Assembly: GCA_905116865.2 (NCBI GenBank)
Contig: CAJHNH020000560.1
Location: 142,501 to 206,500 of the forward strand
Length of the DNA stretch: 64,000 nucleotides
Direction of reading: 5' to 3'
From: Candidula unifasciata
Lineage: Eukaryota; Mollusca; Gastropoda; Stylommatophora; Geomitridae
The notes under the pieces are model-generated. The model saw only the letters and a program-made list of their open reading frames with translations, was not told the origin of the DNA and did no database searches. A program made the position numbers and the translations under genes. Below, piece by piece: positions 10,575-21,837 of this stretch (position 1 is the first letter of the stretch; every line of letters begins with the position of its first letter).

Positions 10575-10674
10575 AATTCAGTGTCTATGTGTGGTTGTCC
10601 TGGCAACATAAACGACCCTTTGACAATTCAGTGTCTGTGTGTGGTTGTCCTGGCAAAATAAACGACCCTTTGAC
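10575..10674. repeat. 50-bp tandem duplication
   Basis: Two adjacent copies start AATTCAGTGTCTRTGTGTGG at 10575 and 10625 and differ by two bases. Confidence 0.9.
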
Positions 10675-10689
10675 CCTGACGCCTTCAGA

Positions 10690-10885
10690 CGTACTGGGTA
10701 TATATGGCTAGACTGAAATTTTAAAGACCAGTCGACACTAGGTAGGTGATGTGATCGAAATCACACCGGGCGCCTTTACTTTCCAGGATTTTACCTTATA
10801 CCAGTTAACTGCTGGGTCGACCTGAGAACCGAGGTCATTTCTGGAAAAAGTCAGGCTCCGTCAGTAGGCCCTGGCAAAGGTACGT
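10690..10885 (-). mobile_element. SINE family B fragment
   Basis: On the + strand it carries AAAGACCAGTCGACAC, a 'GCGCCTTTACTTTCC' block, 'GCTGGGTCGACC' and 'AAAAGTCAGGCTCCGTCAG'. These are all shared with B copies at 47255, 48690, 53640 and 55923. Confidence 0.75.
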
Positions 10886-10889
10886 GGTT

Positions 10890-11520
10890 TTTTAAACGAC
10901 TTATTTCAAATGTTAGCATCTCGAATTGCTGCCTAATTGGTCCTGTCTGTTATTTTAGATGTTTCAAATGTCCAGTGACCGAGTTAATTTATTAGATCCA
11001 TTAAGGATCTTTGTTAGACTCTCAGGTTGCACTTCCAGGGGATAAATTTGCCGAGTTTAGTAGATGGTGAGTCAGAAATATGACTACCTGTTTAAATGCA
11101 TATGTTTAATAACCTTGCTGTATTGTGGCTACGGAAATGAAACCATTGGAAACGAATTCTTTCAGGTTAACAAAACATAACAATACCGAGTCCCTACATG
11201 TTGGCCCTTCACATCACAGCACAATCGACAGTATTGTGGAAAGTCACTCCTGGCAATCTAATATATGCCTACTGAAACGTGTAGCCGTATTTCTGACTCA
11301 GCTTCTGTTAAACCATAAAATATTCCAAGCCTGCACAGTTACGTGGTTACTGCGGTGGTTTGTGCTTCAACTTTTGCTCATTAGGATTGGCCTAAACTTG
11401 TGGGAATGTCTGACTGGTAAGTAATGGACATTTTCCAAGCGAGGTTAAAATACATTGAACAGAAATGTATTGAACAAGCATCAAAAGAAAACGGTAGACA
11501 TGTACCGAGAAGTCAGAGAT
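10890..11520. other. No gene seen
   Basis: A 99-codon frame at 11125-11424 has no recognisable domain. Nothing else can be supported. Confidence 0.4.
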
Positions 11521-11521
11521 G

Positions 11522-11716
11522 ACAGCTGACAACCCTTCTTAAAATATGCTGCCTTCTGTTGCTGACGACGTGGCTCTATACAAGCGCTGCAGTTCGAATC
11601 AGCCTAGTGATTTCCCAAGCGATGTGTCATCTCTTGGTTTATTCGAACTGCAGCGGTTGTATAAAGCCACGTCATCGGCAACAGAAAGCAGCATATTTTA
11701 AGATGGGTTGAAAGTC
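11522..11716. repeat. Long imperfect inverted repeat (hairpin or MITE-like)
   Basis: The left arm at about 11538-11599 (TCTTAAAATATGCTGC ... GCAGTTCGAAT) pairs with the right arm at about 11640-11702 (ATTCGAACTGCAGC ... TTTTAAGA). I count roughly 55 matches in 62 positions, with about 40 nt of loop; weaker pairing continues outward through GGGTTG. No convincing target duplication was seen. Confidence 0.8.
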
Positions 11717-11760
11717 CTTGAAGTGTTTTTAAATATTATTTCTTTTCTATTATGATGAGA

Positions 11761-12034
11761 TTTTATTTTAAACTGAACTGAACTGAATTTCTACCCCACC
11801 AGGACATCACACAAGCGATAAACACCCGATGACACAAAGTGCCACCATGTGGATGAGGATCGCCGTGGAGAGGTCCCAGAAACCGCGTTCAGAAATTTGG
11901 CCATATATATGGCCTGCCTATATTGCGGCCCCTGGCAAAAGCCAGAGTAGGGCTTCAAATGACAAAAAATTTCGTCCTAAAAAGGACGAAATTGGATATA
12001 ATAACTGAATTATATTTATTTTTTATTTTAAACT
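11761..12034 (-). mobile_element. Family G retroposon with 14-bp TSD
   Basis: A perfect direct repeat TTTTATTTTAAACT lies at 11761-11774 and 12021-12034. The 246-bp insert is the reverse complement of the copy at 1826, with a (GAACT)n tail on the left and a CGTCCTAAAAAGGACG hairpin on the right. The different tail unit from the other copies suggests tails are remade at each insertion. Confidence 0.88.
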
Positions 12035-12479
12035 AGGACAGAACCCATTTATGTTGTATCGGGTCATGAGGCGTCTTCTGACATTCCTGAATAATGTCCC
12101 CACACGTTTCACGGAATGTCTGTACCAGACATAAACTAATTGTTACAGACAGAGAGGGAAAACAACTATTTCTTGATCAATTTGTTGTTTTAAGAAAGTT
12201 ACAACAGTAGTGATAGAAGAATAACAGACGCCAGAATTGTCCCGAATAGTTCTGCTGAGACGTCATCTAGACCAGCAGCTTTCCTTTTTCATCCTTTTTG
12301 GATTGTCATATATTTTCTCATTTCTTCTTTACGTGGTTTCTCGCAGTTGGTATCTAATACAACTTCTGCGGGCTGGATATCTTGAGTGTCTTCTGGGACT
12401 GGTCTATTCAGAAGTCCTAAGAAAAAATAATAATAAAGGAAATGGCGGTTTGGCGCGATTGTAGTAAGAATATCCACAT
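12035..12479. other. No gene seen
   Basis: This is AT-rich sequence with short frames only. It lies between the family G element and a decayed LINE. Confidence 0.4.
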
Positions 12480-13090
12480 GGGATTTCTCCCATTATTGGC
12501 GTATGTAGACTGTTTGACAGAAATCAACAGGAGGGTGGCCATAGCAATACGCAGATTAAACAGAATTAAAAGTCTCTGGTTAAGTACCAGCAGGTAAATT
12601 ACAATTTTGAGAGCATGCATCTTTTCTTTAGCAACATACGGAAGGAATTAAGTCATGGACTATCTCACAGTCCTCAAATGAAGAAAATAGGCGCTTTTGA
12701 GCTGAATAGCAATATAAAGATTCTCAGAGTACCATGCAGAAGGAAGAGAAGAAATATTGACATTTTAAACTATCTGAACATCAAGGAAGATTTTCTAATA
12801 AGCAGTATCTAGTCTTGGTAGCTGCAACATTGTTATCATATCATGCAACATTAGGATTGAAAAAAAAATAATAATAGCAGAAGGCGTGGTACCAGGAAGA
12901 AGGGACAGAGGCCGACCAACGCGAAGATGGGCATGAGACATATGTAACTCTTTGAATATGAAAGTGCACAAGGCAGGAGAGCTGGCAGGAAACCGTTTTT
13001 TTTTTTTTTTTTGGCAGACCGTGATAAGCGCCACGTTCTGCAAAGGACCTGCTACATGATGATTGGCATATTTAAGTAAATAAAACCGTC
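12480..13090 (+). pseudogene. Decayed LINE reverse transcriptase C-terminal region
   Basis: Frames broken by shifts still show the typical post-RT motifs. FELNSNIKILRVPCRRKRRN (about 12690-12750) corresponds to the 'E..C.RRILR.....R' motif, and GRRDRGRPTRRWA (about 12893-12935) to the 'GRPRxRW' motif near the C-terminus of RTE/Jockey-like LINEs. No intact frame remains. Confidence 0.7.
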
Positions 13091-13324
13091 GCAAAGTAGC
13101 TGTGCTGTTGTGTACAGTATTTCCGATTATGATATTTTTAATGTATTAATTTATCTATTTAGTTATTTATATGTAAAGACACCGGCTTCGTCCAGTGAGA
13201 GCAGAATATTATGAGCAGTAAAGTGTCAATAAACTCACAGTAATCACACTTTGCAATGATTTTCCGTGTCAAGGACTACTGAAGTAGTCTTTTTTTTTTA
13301 ACGTCACTTTCATAAGCCCCATGC

Positions 13325-13605
13325 ATCACACTCATTAGCTCAAGCTTTTTATTCATTTGATCACACATCACATTCATTAGGTCACATATCATATTCATTA
13401 GGTCACACATCACATTATTAGGTCACACATCACATTATTAGGTCACACATCACATTCATTAGGTCACACATCACATTCATTTGATCACACATCACATTCA
13501 TTAGGTCACATATCACATTCATTAGGTCACATATCACATTATTGGGTCACACATCACAATTCATTAGGTCACACATCACACACAAGTCCACACAAAACTG
13601 TCATA
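13325..13605. repeat. 18-20 bp minisatellite
   Basis: The unit TTAGGTCACACATCACATTC is repeated about 14 times, with ATTATT/ATTCATT length variation and some GATCACAC variants. Confidence 0.9.
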
Positions 13606-13683
13606 AGCACTGGTAAAATGGCCAAAGCTTGTTTGTTTTTTATGTTTAAATCACGCATTTCCTGGTTCTCTAGATATTACATT

Positions 13684-13765
13684 CGAGGTTGAAGTGATAT
13701 GTGATGTTTACCTCGTATGCATTACATGCGAGGTTGAAGTGGTATGTGATGTTTACCTCGTATGC
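13684..13765. repeat. 45-bp tandem duplication
   Basis: CGAGGTTGAAGTGRTATGTG begins at 13684 and again at 13729. Confidence 0.85.
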
Positions 13766-14074
13766 AGCTGTTTATACATTTGTTTCCACTACGTTTTCAG
13801 CATTTTATTGTCATGTTTATTTCACATGGGTAGTGGTTTGGTTGGTGTCTTTTTCCCTTGTGTAAAAGTTGCTAGGTAAAGTTATTGTCTGTATTCACCA
13901 CCTTTTAGATCACTGCAGGATTTTTTTTAAGGAGGGGGAGGGGGGAAGAGACTAGGGATTTAGGGTGGAGTGTCTAATGCAGCCCCCGCGAACTGTGAAT
14001 GCATGACTGTCTGTGTGTTGTTGTCGTTGTTGTTGTCGTTGTTGTTGTTCTGTGTTAATGTTTATTATGTTTAT

Positions 14075-14235
14075 TCGGTGGATCATCATCATGGCACACG
14101 TGTGTAACCTACAAGTTCTCTATTCTGATTGAAACTCAAGCCTGTATCTGAAGAATCACAGCCAAATGCACGAACTCTGTTGCACCGACGAGGATCCTGA
14201 AATACTTTAGGTAGATTTTTAAATCCAAATTTTCC
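14075..14235 (-). mobile_element. SINE family D fragment
   Basis: 'CATCATCATGGCACACG', 'ACTCAAGCCTGTATCTGAAG' and 'TGCACGAACTCTGTTGCACC' match the D copy at 46030-46335 in the same order. The tRNA-like head is missing. Confidence 0.7.
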
Positions 14236-14242
14236 TGCAAGC

Positions 14243-15495
14243 TATAGATTGCAGATGTTTTGGAGATCTCTGGGGAGCATCCCTGCAGCGATAGATTGCA
14301 GGTGTTTTAGAGATCTCTGGGGAGCATCCCTGCAGCTATAGATTGCAGATGTTTTGATCTCTGGGGAGCATCCCTGCAGCTAAAGATTGCAGATGTTTTG
14401 ATCTCTGGGGAGCATCCCTGCAGCTATAGATTGCAGATGTTTTGATCTCTGGGGAGCATCCCTGCAGCTATAGATTGCAGATGTTTTGATCTCTGGGGAG
14501 CATCCCTGCAGCTATAGATTGCAGATGTTTTAGAGATCTCTGGGGAGCATCCCTGCAGCTATAGATTGCAGATGTTTTGATCTCTGGGGAGCATCCCTGC
14601 AGCTATAGATTGCAGATGTTTTAGAGATCTCTGGGGAGCATCCCTGCAGCTATAGATTGCAGATGTTTTGGAGATCTCTGGGGAGCAGCCCTGCAGCTAT
14701 AGATTGCAAATGTTTTAGAGATCTCTGGGGAGCAGCCCTGCAGCTATAGATTGCAGATGTTTTGGAGATCTCTGGGGAGCATCCCTGCAGCTATAGATTG
14801 CAGATGTTTTGGAGATCTCTGGGGAGCATCCCTGCAGCTATAGATTGCAGATGTTTTGGAGATCTCTGGGGAGCATCCCTGCAGCTATAGATTGCAGATG
14901 TTTTAGAGATCTCTGGGGAGCATCCCTGCAGCTATAGATTGCAGATGTTTTGGAGATCTCTGGGGAGCATCCCTGCAGCTATAGATTGCAGATGTTTTGG
15001 AGATCTCTGGGGAGCATCCCTGCAGCTATAGATTGCAGATGTTTTAGAGATCTCTGGGGAGCATCCCTGCAGCTATAGATTGCAGATGTTTTGGAGATCT
15101 CTGGGGAGCAGCCCTGTAGCTATAGATTGCAGATGTTTTGATCTCTGGGGAGCATCCCTTCAGCCATAGATTGAAGATATTTTGGAGATCTCTGGGGAGC
15201 ATCCCTGCAGCTATAGATTGCAGATGTTTTGGAGATCTCTGGGGAGCATCCCTGTAGCTATAGATTGCAGATGTTTTGATCTCTGGGGAGCATCCCTTCA
15301 GCTATAGATTGCAGATGTTTTAAAGATCTCTGGGGAGCATCCCTGCAGCTATAGATTGCAGATGTTTTGGAGATCTCTGGGGAGCATCCCTGTAGCTATA
15401 GATTGCAGATGTTTTAAAGATCTCTGGGGAGCATCCCTGTAGCTATAGATTGCAGATGTTTTAAAGATCTCTGGGGAGCAGCCCTGCAGCTATGA
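14243..15495. repeat. 44/47-bp minisatellite, about 27 copies
   Basis: The unit GCAGCTATAGATTGCAGATG + TTTTGGAGATCTCTGGGGAG + CATCCCT is 47 bp. A shorter class with TTTTGATCTCTGG is 44 bp. Classes are interspersed. The AGAGATCTCT core is self-complementary. Confidence 0.95.
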
Positions 15496-15499
15496 AGTG

Positions 15500-15835
15500 C
15501 ATGTTTGGACAATGCAGTCAGCTGACAACCTGCCTCTCTCTCTATAGAAAGAGATCTAGCCGTTATGATAAAATAAGTTTATAGGCTTGCCTTTAAATAA
15601 CGTTTTTTCAACTGTAGAACTAGCCACTCCCAGATTAATATAGGACATTTTCACCGCATACTTACTTATATTCTTCTCCGCTAGCTTCAGACTATTTATT
15701 ATAAGTATATGTTTCACATTTTAGTTGTTTTATTACTTATACTGTGTGTTTAACATGTCATTCACATTGCGAAAATTGTCTGTCAAGGAAATTGACAATT
15801 CGACCCTAATTGTCATGGTGAAAATAAGCATAAGC
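15500..15835. other. No gene seen
   Basis: This is AT-rich sequence between the satellite and a family F element; nothing was recognised. Confidence 0.4.
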
Positions 15836-16110
15836 AGTCTTCTTCTTCCTCTGCCCCTTCTTCTTCTTTTTCTATTTCTTCTTCTTCTCTAAACTTAGGC
15901 GAACAATTCTGGTTGTTCGCCCTTTGTTAGACTCCAGCCTTGTTCCAGAACTTGAGCTTTGCATGCTTATGTATTTTTCAGATCTTGCTAATGTGTACGC
16001 AGACTGTTGGGTCCGTGCCTCTCAGGCAGACTTCAAAGGAAACCCATAATTAGTCGACTCTTACTACACATGTTCTCCATCTCACCCCCCTCCCCCCAAA
16101 TGCATCCCCA
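15836..16110 (-). mobile_element. Family F retroposon, copy 2, with long CTT/GAA tail
   Basis: It contains TTCTGGTTGTTCGCC, GACTGTTGGGTCCGTGCCTC, CTCAGGCAGACTTCAAAGG and AATTAGTCGACTCTTAC. A long CTTCTTCTT region (15838-15890) is its presumed (GAA)n 3' tail read on the opposite strand. Confidence 0.75.
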
Positions 16111-16410
16111 GAACTCACAGGGGGACGTGTCAGAAGTCATAACATTCCCCTGCACATCAACATCCTTTTTCAGACGTAAACAATCCTCGCTGTATCAAAG
16201 GTGAGCTGCCCTCACGGTTGCCGAGCACATCAACATGCTAAAAATGAACTGCCATCGCTGGCACAGTGTGTTGTTACTGTAACACAAGACACAAGATGCT
16301 CAGTGTTCGCGTTACAATCAAATTGAGGTCACACTCCGGGGTTGTTGTTGACACAAGCTCACTGAACCTGCAGTTGTGTTTTCATTTGCTGTTTGTGGAG
16401 CCTGGTCTTT

Positions 16411-17272
16411 CTGCCTGTTGTAACGACACACTGTAGCTGTTAGCTCTGCATCATTTCTGTCTGTTGTAGATACACTGCAGCTGTAAGCTCTGCATCATTT
16501 TTGTCTGTTGTAGATACACTGCTGCTGTTAACTCTGCATCATTTCTGTCTGTTGTAGATACACTGCAGCTGTTAACTCTGCATCATTTCTGTCTGTTGTA
16601 GATACACTGTAGCTGTAAGCTCTGCATCATTTCTGTCTGTTGTATAGACACACTGCAGCTGTTAGCTCTGCATCGTTTCTGTCTGTTGTATAGACACACT
16701 GCAGCTGTTAGCTCTGCATCGTTTCTGTCTGTTGTATAGACACACTGCAGCTGTTAGCTCTGCATCGTTTCTGTCTGTTGTATAGACACACTTTTGCTGT
16801 AAGCTCTGCATCGTTTCTGTCTGTTGTATAGACAAACTGCAGCTGTTAGCTCTGCATCGTTTCTGTCTGTTGTATAGACACACTTTTGCTGTAAGCTCTG
16901 CATCGTTTCTGTCTGTTGTATAGACAAACTGCAGCTGTTAGCTCTGCATCGTTTCTGTCTGTTGTATAGACACACTTTTGCTGTAAGCTCTGCATCGTTT
17001 CTGTCTGTTGTATAGACAAACTGCAGCTGTTAGCTCTGCATCGTTTCTGTCTGTTGTATAGACACACTGCAGCTGTTAGCTCTGCATCGTTTCTGTCTGT
17101 TGTATAGACACACTTTTGCTGTAAGCTCTGCATCGTTTCTGTCTGTTGTATAGACACACTGCAGCTGTTAGCTCTGCATCGTTTCTGTCTGTTGTATAGA
17201 CACACTTTTGCTGTAAGCTCTGCATCGTTTCTGTCTGTTGTATAGACAAACTGCAGCTGATAGCTCTGCATC
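16411..17272. repeat. 46-bp minisatellite with 92-bp higher-order period, about 19 copies
   Basis: The basic unit is TAGCTCTGCATCGTTTCTGT + CTGTTGTATAGACACACTGC + AGCTGT. In the right half, units with 'CTGCAGCTGTTAG' alternate with units having 'CTTTTGCTGTAAG', giving a 92-bp dimer. Reverse-strand open frames of 61-141 codons restart every 92 bp and are artefacts. Confidence 0.95.
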
Positions 17273-17559
17273 CTCGTGGCGGTAGTGATTTACATTGTTT
17301 CCTGGCAACCACATTGGGAGAGTGGTGACAAGGTATGAGTTTGAAGATTCCATGACAGATATATTCGACAGTCTTTCATGCGCGTCAGAATATATTCACA
17401 AACGGCACAAAAGAGATACACAAAATAATAACTGTCTGAAGAACTTTAAATATCATAAGTGCATATGACTGATGTCGAACGCAGTAGAAGAAGAAGAAGA
17501 AGAAGAAAGAACAAGTGCATAGACTGACGTCTTGAAAAGCTGTGTTTTGTATCGTCATT

Positions 17560-17745
17560 ATCATGGTCCCTTAACACGGCGTGTAGTTGGATCACCAGTT
17601 GCTGTTGAATGTCGGATCAGCTTCCTTCATCTCTGTCAGCCAGATGCAATGGGCTTGGCGTCTGTATATTTGAGGCATGTCCATTCATTGACATTCTGTA
17701 TCCAGATCTTCCTGGGTCTGCCTTTTCTGCTCTTCCTCTTTACAG
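17560..17745 (-). pseudogene. LINE C-terminal fragment
   Basis: Read on the - strand, the sequence gives a broken form of the 'GRPRKxWxxxxxEW' C-terminal LINE motif (KRQTQEDLDTEC in one frame). It is interrupted by stops. Confidence 0.4.
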
Positions 17746-17749
17746 TGTC

Positions 17750-18300
17750 CTGTTGTATTGTTTTGGAGCGGTCCGTAGATCTTGTTACATATCTTAGATC
17801 TTGTTACATATCCGTACTATCGCATTGTCCATCATTTCACTTTTGCCACAAGACGTTCATAGTTGCCACTGTGTTTGGTGTTGATTATATAAACCCTGAC
17901 ACCTTGGAGGCTTCAGCACATGAAAGACATTGTGGCGCACATATATCCGAAAGGTACACGATCTGCAACAAGGGCAGCTGAACAGCGAAGACAGGCCATT
18001 AAAAAAACCGCTAAACAGGTCATTCATCTTCAGACACTGTGCCCTGCCCTCATTGTTCTAGACTCTTCCGGGCACGTATTGGACTTATTCGTCACCTCCA
18101 TACATTTTACTGCAGTTTCATGACGGTTGAAAGAACGAGTGATCCTCATCACTTGTCATGGGCAAACAAACGATGATGTGGCGAACTTCATCACTCGTGA
18201 TGTGGTCTCTGTATGATAAAGTTTGTATCTTTTGAGAAGATCTCATTTGCAGTGCTGGTATTTTCCTTCCAGAATGAGATGTTAAGGTCCTCCTCAGCAA
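17750..18300. other. No gene seen
   Basis: Short unrelated frames only. No repeat structure was found. Confidence 0.35.
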
Positions 18301-18302
18301 TA

Positions 18303-18432
18303 CCTCACGCCAGACATCGGGGAGATATGTCAGTTACAAGACAGACATCGGGGAGATATGTCAGTTACAAGCCAGACATCGGGGAGATATATCAGTTACA
18401 AGCCAGACATCAGGGAGATATGACATTTACAA
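18303..18432. repeat. 31-bp minisatellite, 4 copies
   Basis: GCCAGACATCGGGGAGATAT + GTCAGTTACAA is repeated in tandem. Confidence 0.9.
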
Positions 18433-18434
18433 GC

Positions 18435-19630
18435 TATACGTAATCGTCAGGCTAGATATCCTGTTCGCTTACTTGATACTGACCTTTATATTACTTTTTT
18501 TTTTTTATTTGGTCATGTGTCCCAGTGTATAGGGCCGGGCTATTCAACTAGCAGCTGCGGACCGAATCCGGCACGCAGAGGCCTAGTAAGTGGCCCGTGG
18601 ATCAGTGGCAATTGTATTGTATTAAATGATGCTTCAGTGCTGGGGCTCAGACCTCTGGTCCATGATGATCCACATTTTTGAACTTTTGGCTAAACTTGGC
18701 CTAAGAGCCTTCTGGTCTAGCACCTCAACCAGTCCACTCCAACTTTCTTTTACTTGAGTATGGGGGTGACCTCTTGCAACGACGCTTCATCCTCCTCTCA
18801 TACTGTTTCAGGTTCTGATTATTTGTAATATTTCCCCCCCCCCCCACATTTCTTTTACTCTGTTGATTCCAGGCAAATACTTTTTAGTTGTAGACTTTAA
18901 ATTGCATAGCATAGTTTTATACATTATCGATTAAATGCACTGAGTTGTTTAATAATTTTTGTTTTCAAAGACACACAAGATGCTTAGTTATTGTGTGTTG
19001 TTATCAGTCGCAGAGTTTTTAGTGAGCCGTGTTTACAATTATTATGCTGTTGTTATTGAAAATGTTTTAGTGGGCCGTGTTTACATTATTGTATTGTTAG
19101 CTTTAAAAGTTGCTATGGTTAAGTATTCACAGTTATCTTGCTATCTTTTAGCCTGTGTGTAAATTATCACACCGGAAGTACAGCCATATTCTTTATGTTG
19201 CGCACGCACGCAGTTGCCTGGGGTCGTCACACGACCGTTGCCAACAGTTGATTTATTGCGCCAAAATGCAGCAACCACACATTAGCTGGGCGTACACATT
19301 TAGCTGCAGGATCGATGAAATGAAACCGCATTTCCCTGGAATATTTAGGTCTGAGTATGTTACCATCACATCACTACAGTTTTTGGCGTCTGATTATTAT
19401 TTGTTTTTCAGTGAATGTTATTATCGCTAATAGTTTGAGAGTTACATGTTTAAGTGACGTTTGCATACGAAGATAACTGTCTAATGTTTAATGCTTGGTT
19501 GTTTTACGTTTATCGGTTATTTTTACGATGGTCTTCCCATTTGCATACCACCAGTTGTAGGTCAACTCCATTGATAAGTTTGTTGGACTAGTCTACCGTG
19601 GTCGAGGTTATGGGTGTCGCAGTCTATTGT
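18435..19630. other. No gene seen
   Basis: This contains a T-run near 18496, a C-run near 18835 and a partial duplication of 'GCCGTGTTTACA' (19028, 19074). 'GCCGGGCTATTCAACTAGCAG' near 18533 looks like one end of a hAT MITE, but no partner end was found. Confidence 0.4.
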
Positions 19631-19634
19631 CTGG

Positions 19635-19895
19635 TATTTACGTTTTTATTTCCGAGAAAAAGACAACCTGTGACATAGGTTGTATCATCTCTATGGGGAG
19701 TTGTGTGTTTGACCCAGTATCTAAAGGATTTAGAAGTGTTTAAAGCTCTAGCGTGGTGAAATATACAACACGCGGTATGAGCTCGAGTGCGGAATATCCC
19801 CCTGACCTTGTGCGAAGGCCGGGTCACTCGAGGCCGACCTATCAGAGGTGAGCTAGTGTGTAGCGGTGTGCAAATGGGGAGACCAGCGTCAAATT
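19635..19895 (+). repeat. Dispersed family H, copy 1
   Basis: It aligns with 33570-33830 along its length: 'AACCTGTGACATA' / 'CGCCTGTGACATA', 'GGGGAGTTGTGTGTTTGACC' / 'GGGGAGTTGTGTTAGACC', 'CTTGTGCGAAGG' / 'CTTGTGCCAAGG', and 'GGTGAGCTAGTGTGTA' / 'AGTGAGCTAATGTGTA'. The element type is unknown. Confidence 0.7.
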
Positions 19896-19899
19896 TACC

Positions 19900-20858
19900 T
19901 CAGGTTGTTGCCGAACTGTAGGGCCCTTAGTTGTTTCTGCCACACTGTTACTTGTTCAGCGAGCACATGACTAAGATATGCTTACTGTAATCAAGCTGGT
20001 CAGTCTCACAATCCGTACAGACTGACGTTCGAATTCGTTGTGGGTGGGTTTGCTTTTTCTCGTGATTGGTTTTTTTTTCCCCCTTTTCCCGGGCAATTGT
20101 ACGGGAGTTTCCCCATAAACAGGGTGACCATAATATTTGAGTTCAAATTGGGACAAAACAAAAATTTGAGGATCTGTTCACTGTTGTCGTGACGCGGAAA
20201 TTAGGTTACGCACTGGCGCGCCGTGTCATTCATAAATCTTTGACTGTGCAGGGGATGTGCGCTTAGTCTCGATGATTTCCGAGGACAACACCCCCGGCGC
20301 CGAAGTCGCCGCGTGTCACACGCCGAGAGTCCAAGAAGATACACATGAAAGTTCAACCTCACGACCACCGTGAACCGACATCCGCCCGCCGAATGGACAC
20401 TCGGGCAGCCCTGTGACCCAGAAGAGTCCAAAAAAACTATGAATGAAATTTCCTCGTATTGAGAACCGTGAACAGGTCTATATTTTAAGCTGAAAGCGGG
20501 ACGTCCAAAGGAAGTTAATCCCACCCCCCCCCCCCCAACCCCATTGTATTTTAAACAATGGGGCACCCGAACCCACACGTGAAAGTCTTTATCAACGAAT
20601 AAAAAAGAGTTATTGTTAAGTGCAGGATTCTCTTCATTGCACGTCGGCCATATCTGTACGAAAACAACAGCCATTTATTTCAAAGCGAACGATACCCATT
20701 ACTAATGTGAACGGTTAAATACAGTCATAACGCTTGATTGTGTAAGTTAAAGTCTTTGAGTTCCCTAGTCATACAATATACTGGGTTCACGGAACTGTTA
20801 AGCAGTTACTTGCACACACAGCAACTGGCTGAGACATGATTCATGACCACTACCAGTT
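19900..20858. other. No gene seen
   Basis: A 157-codon - strand frame at 20201-20674 runs through GC-rich sequence and a C-run. It has no domain that I recognise and I do not call it a gene. Confidence 0.4.
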
Positions 20859-20859
20859 A

Positions 20860-21060
20860 GTGCACCACAGAGAGCCTACTCGTAGACACAACGGAAGCAG
20901 TAGTAGAGGTCGACCACGGAAGCGATGGATAGATGGAATATTCGCGACCGTAAATACCAGCTTCTACGTAGCACATACTAAGGCTAGCACGCGATGACTC
21001 TTCAAAACCTGACGCTGAAAAGCAGCATAGGACTAGAAAGGAAGAAGAACGGAAGAGGAA
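20860..21060 (+). pseudogene. LINE C-terminal fragment
   Basis: One frame gives GSSSRGRPRKRWIDGIFATV, the GRPRKRW motif of LINE C-termini. It ends in a GAA/GAG-rich tail (21037-21066). A sister copy of the same element lies on the - strand at about 31600-31790. Confidence 0.65.
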
Positions 21061-21121
21061 GAAGAAGTTACTTACAGACCAGTTACTGTTAATTGCACAG
21101 CTATTACTACTGTTAATATTT

Positions 21122-21222
21122 TATTAAGAATCATCTTTGCATCATTTTGGGAAAATGTTTTTAAAGAATCATCTTTACATCACTTTTGGGGAAAATGGTT
21201 TTAAAAATCATCTTTACAGCAC
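21122..21222. repeat. Short tandem repeat, about 2.3 copies
   Basis: AATCATCTTTRCATCAYTTT is repeated with a 45-48 bp spacing. Confidence 0.75.
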
Positions 21223-21224
21223 TT

Positions 21225-21836
21225 TGAGCTTACCCCGCTGTGGATTCTAATCGTCTCAGAATTGCGCTGTTAATAATATTTTTCATCTTCAGATTTTACT
21301 CTTTGTTTGTCTTGTTAACACTTGTTTATTTATCATATGTTTACTTTCTACTAATATGAACAGTGGTATCAACACCTCCACATTGGTTACACAGATTGCA
21401 ACGTTCACACAGCATGATGATTAGGATTAATCATTAAACTGGATACGCCTCACCATGTATTGTCATTATACATTGTGCACAAAGTGTGTCGCCAAAAATT
21501 TGTTCTACAAACGATACGTGATATATCAATGGCAGAAAGCCGGCTGATTGCTGACGCTCTAAAAAGTTCATTGTTTGCAGCTAGGTTTTCCTGTTGCAAA
21601 TTTCCCATTTCTGGATCGGAAGACCAATGGTTCCGTTACCCAGCTGTGTTAAATGCTTGGTGCGATACTGTACTGTGTAGTCTGTGGGTTTGTATTTATA
21701 TAGTGCCCTCAGCGTGTTGTTGACGGCACTAAAATGGCAGGTGGCTGATTACGTTCAGAATGGCATGTACTTGTGCGGGTACAGCGTTTACAGTGAGCTG
21801 CAATTCTGGTCTACAATGTCACTTCAGTGTTTCGTC
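21225..21836. other. No gene seen
   Basis: This is unique-looking sequence leading into the 40-bp array. Its short frames are not convincing. Confidence 0.35.
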
Positions 21837-21837
21837 A

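Noticed and set aside
14243..15495. CRISPR-like regular array
   Set aside because: Units are uniform throughout with no unique spacers, and this is eukaryotic DNA; it is a minisatellite. The same applies to the arrays at 63151, 40535 and 877.
16662..17353. Overlapping reverse frames of 61-141 codons (LYNRQKRCRA... type)
   Set aside because: They restart every 92 bp in step with the minisatellite; no gene.
18530..18640. hAT-like terminus GCCGGGCTATTCAACTAGCAG
   Set aside because: Only one end was seen, with no inverted partner or 8-bp duplication.
20201..20674. 157-codon - strand frame
   Set aside because: It crosses a poly-C run and has no domain, splice sites or codon pattern that would support a gene.
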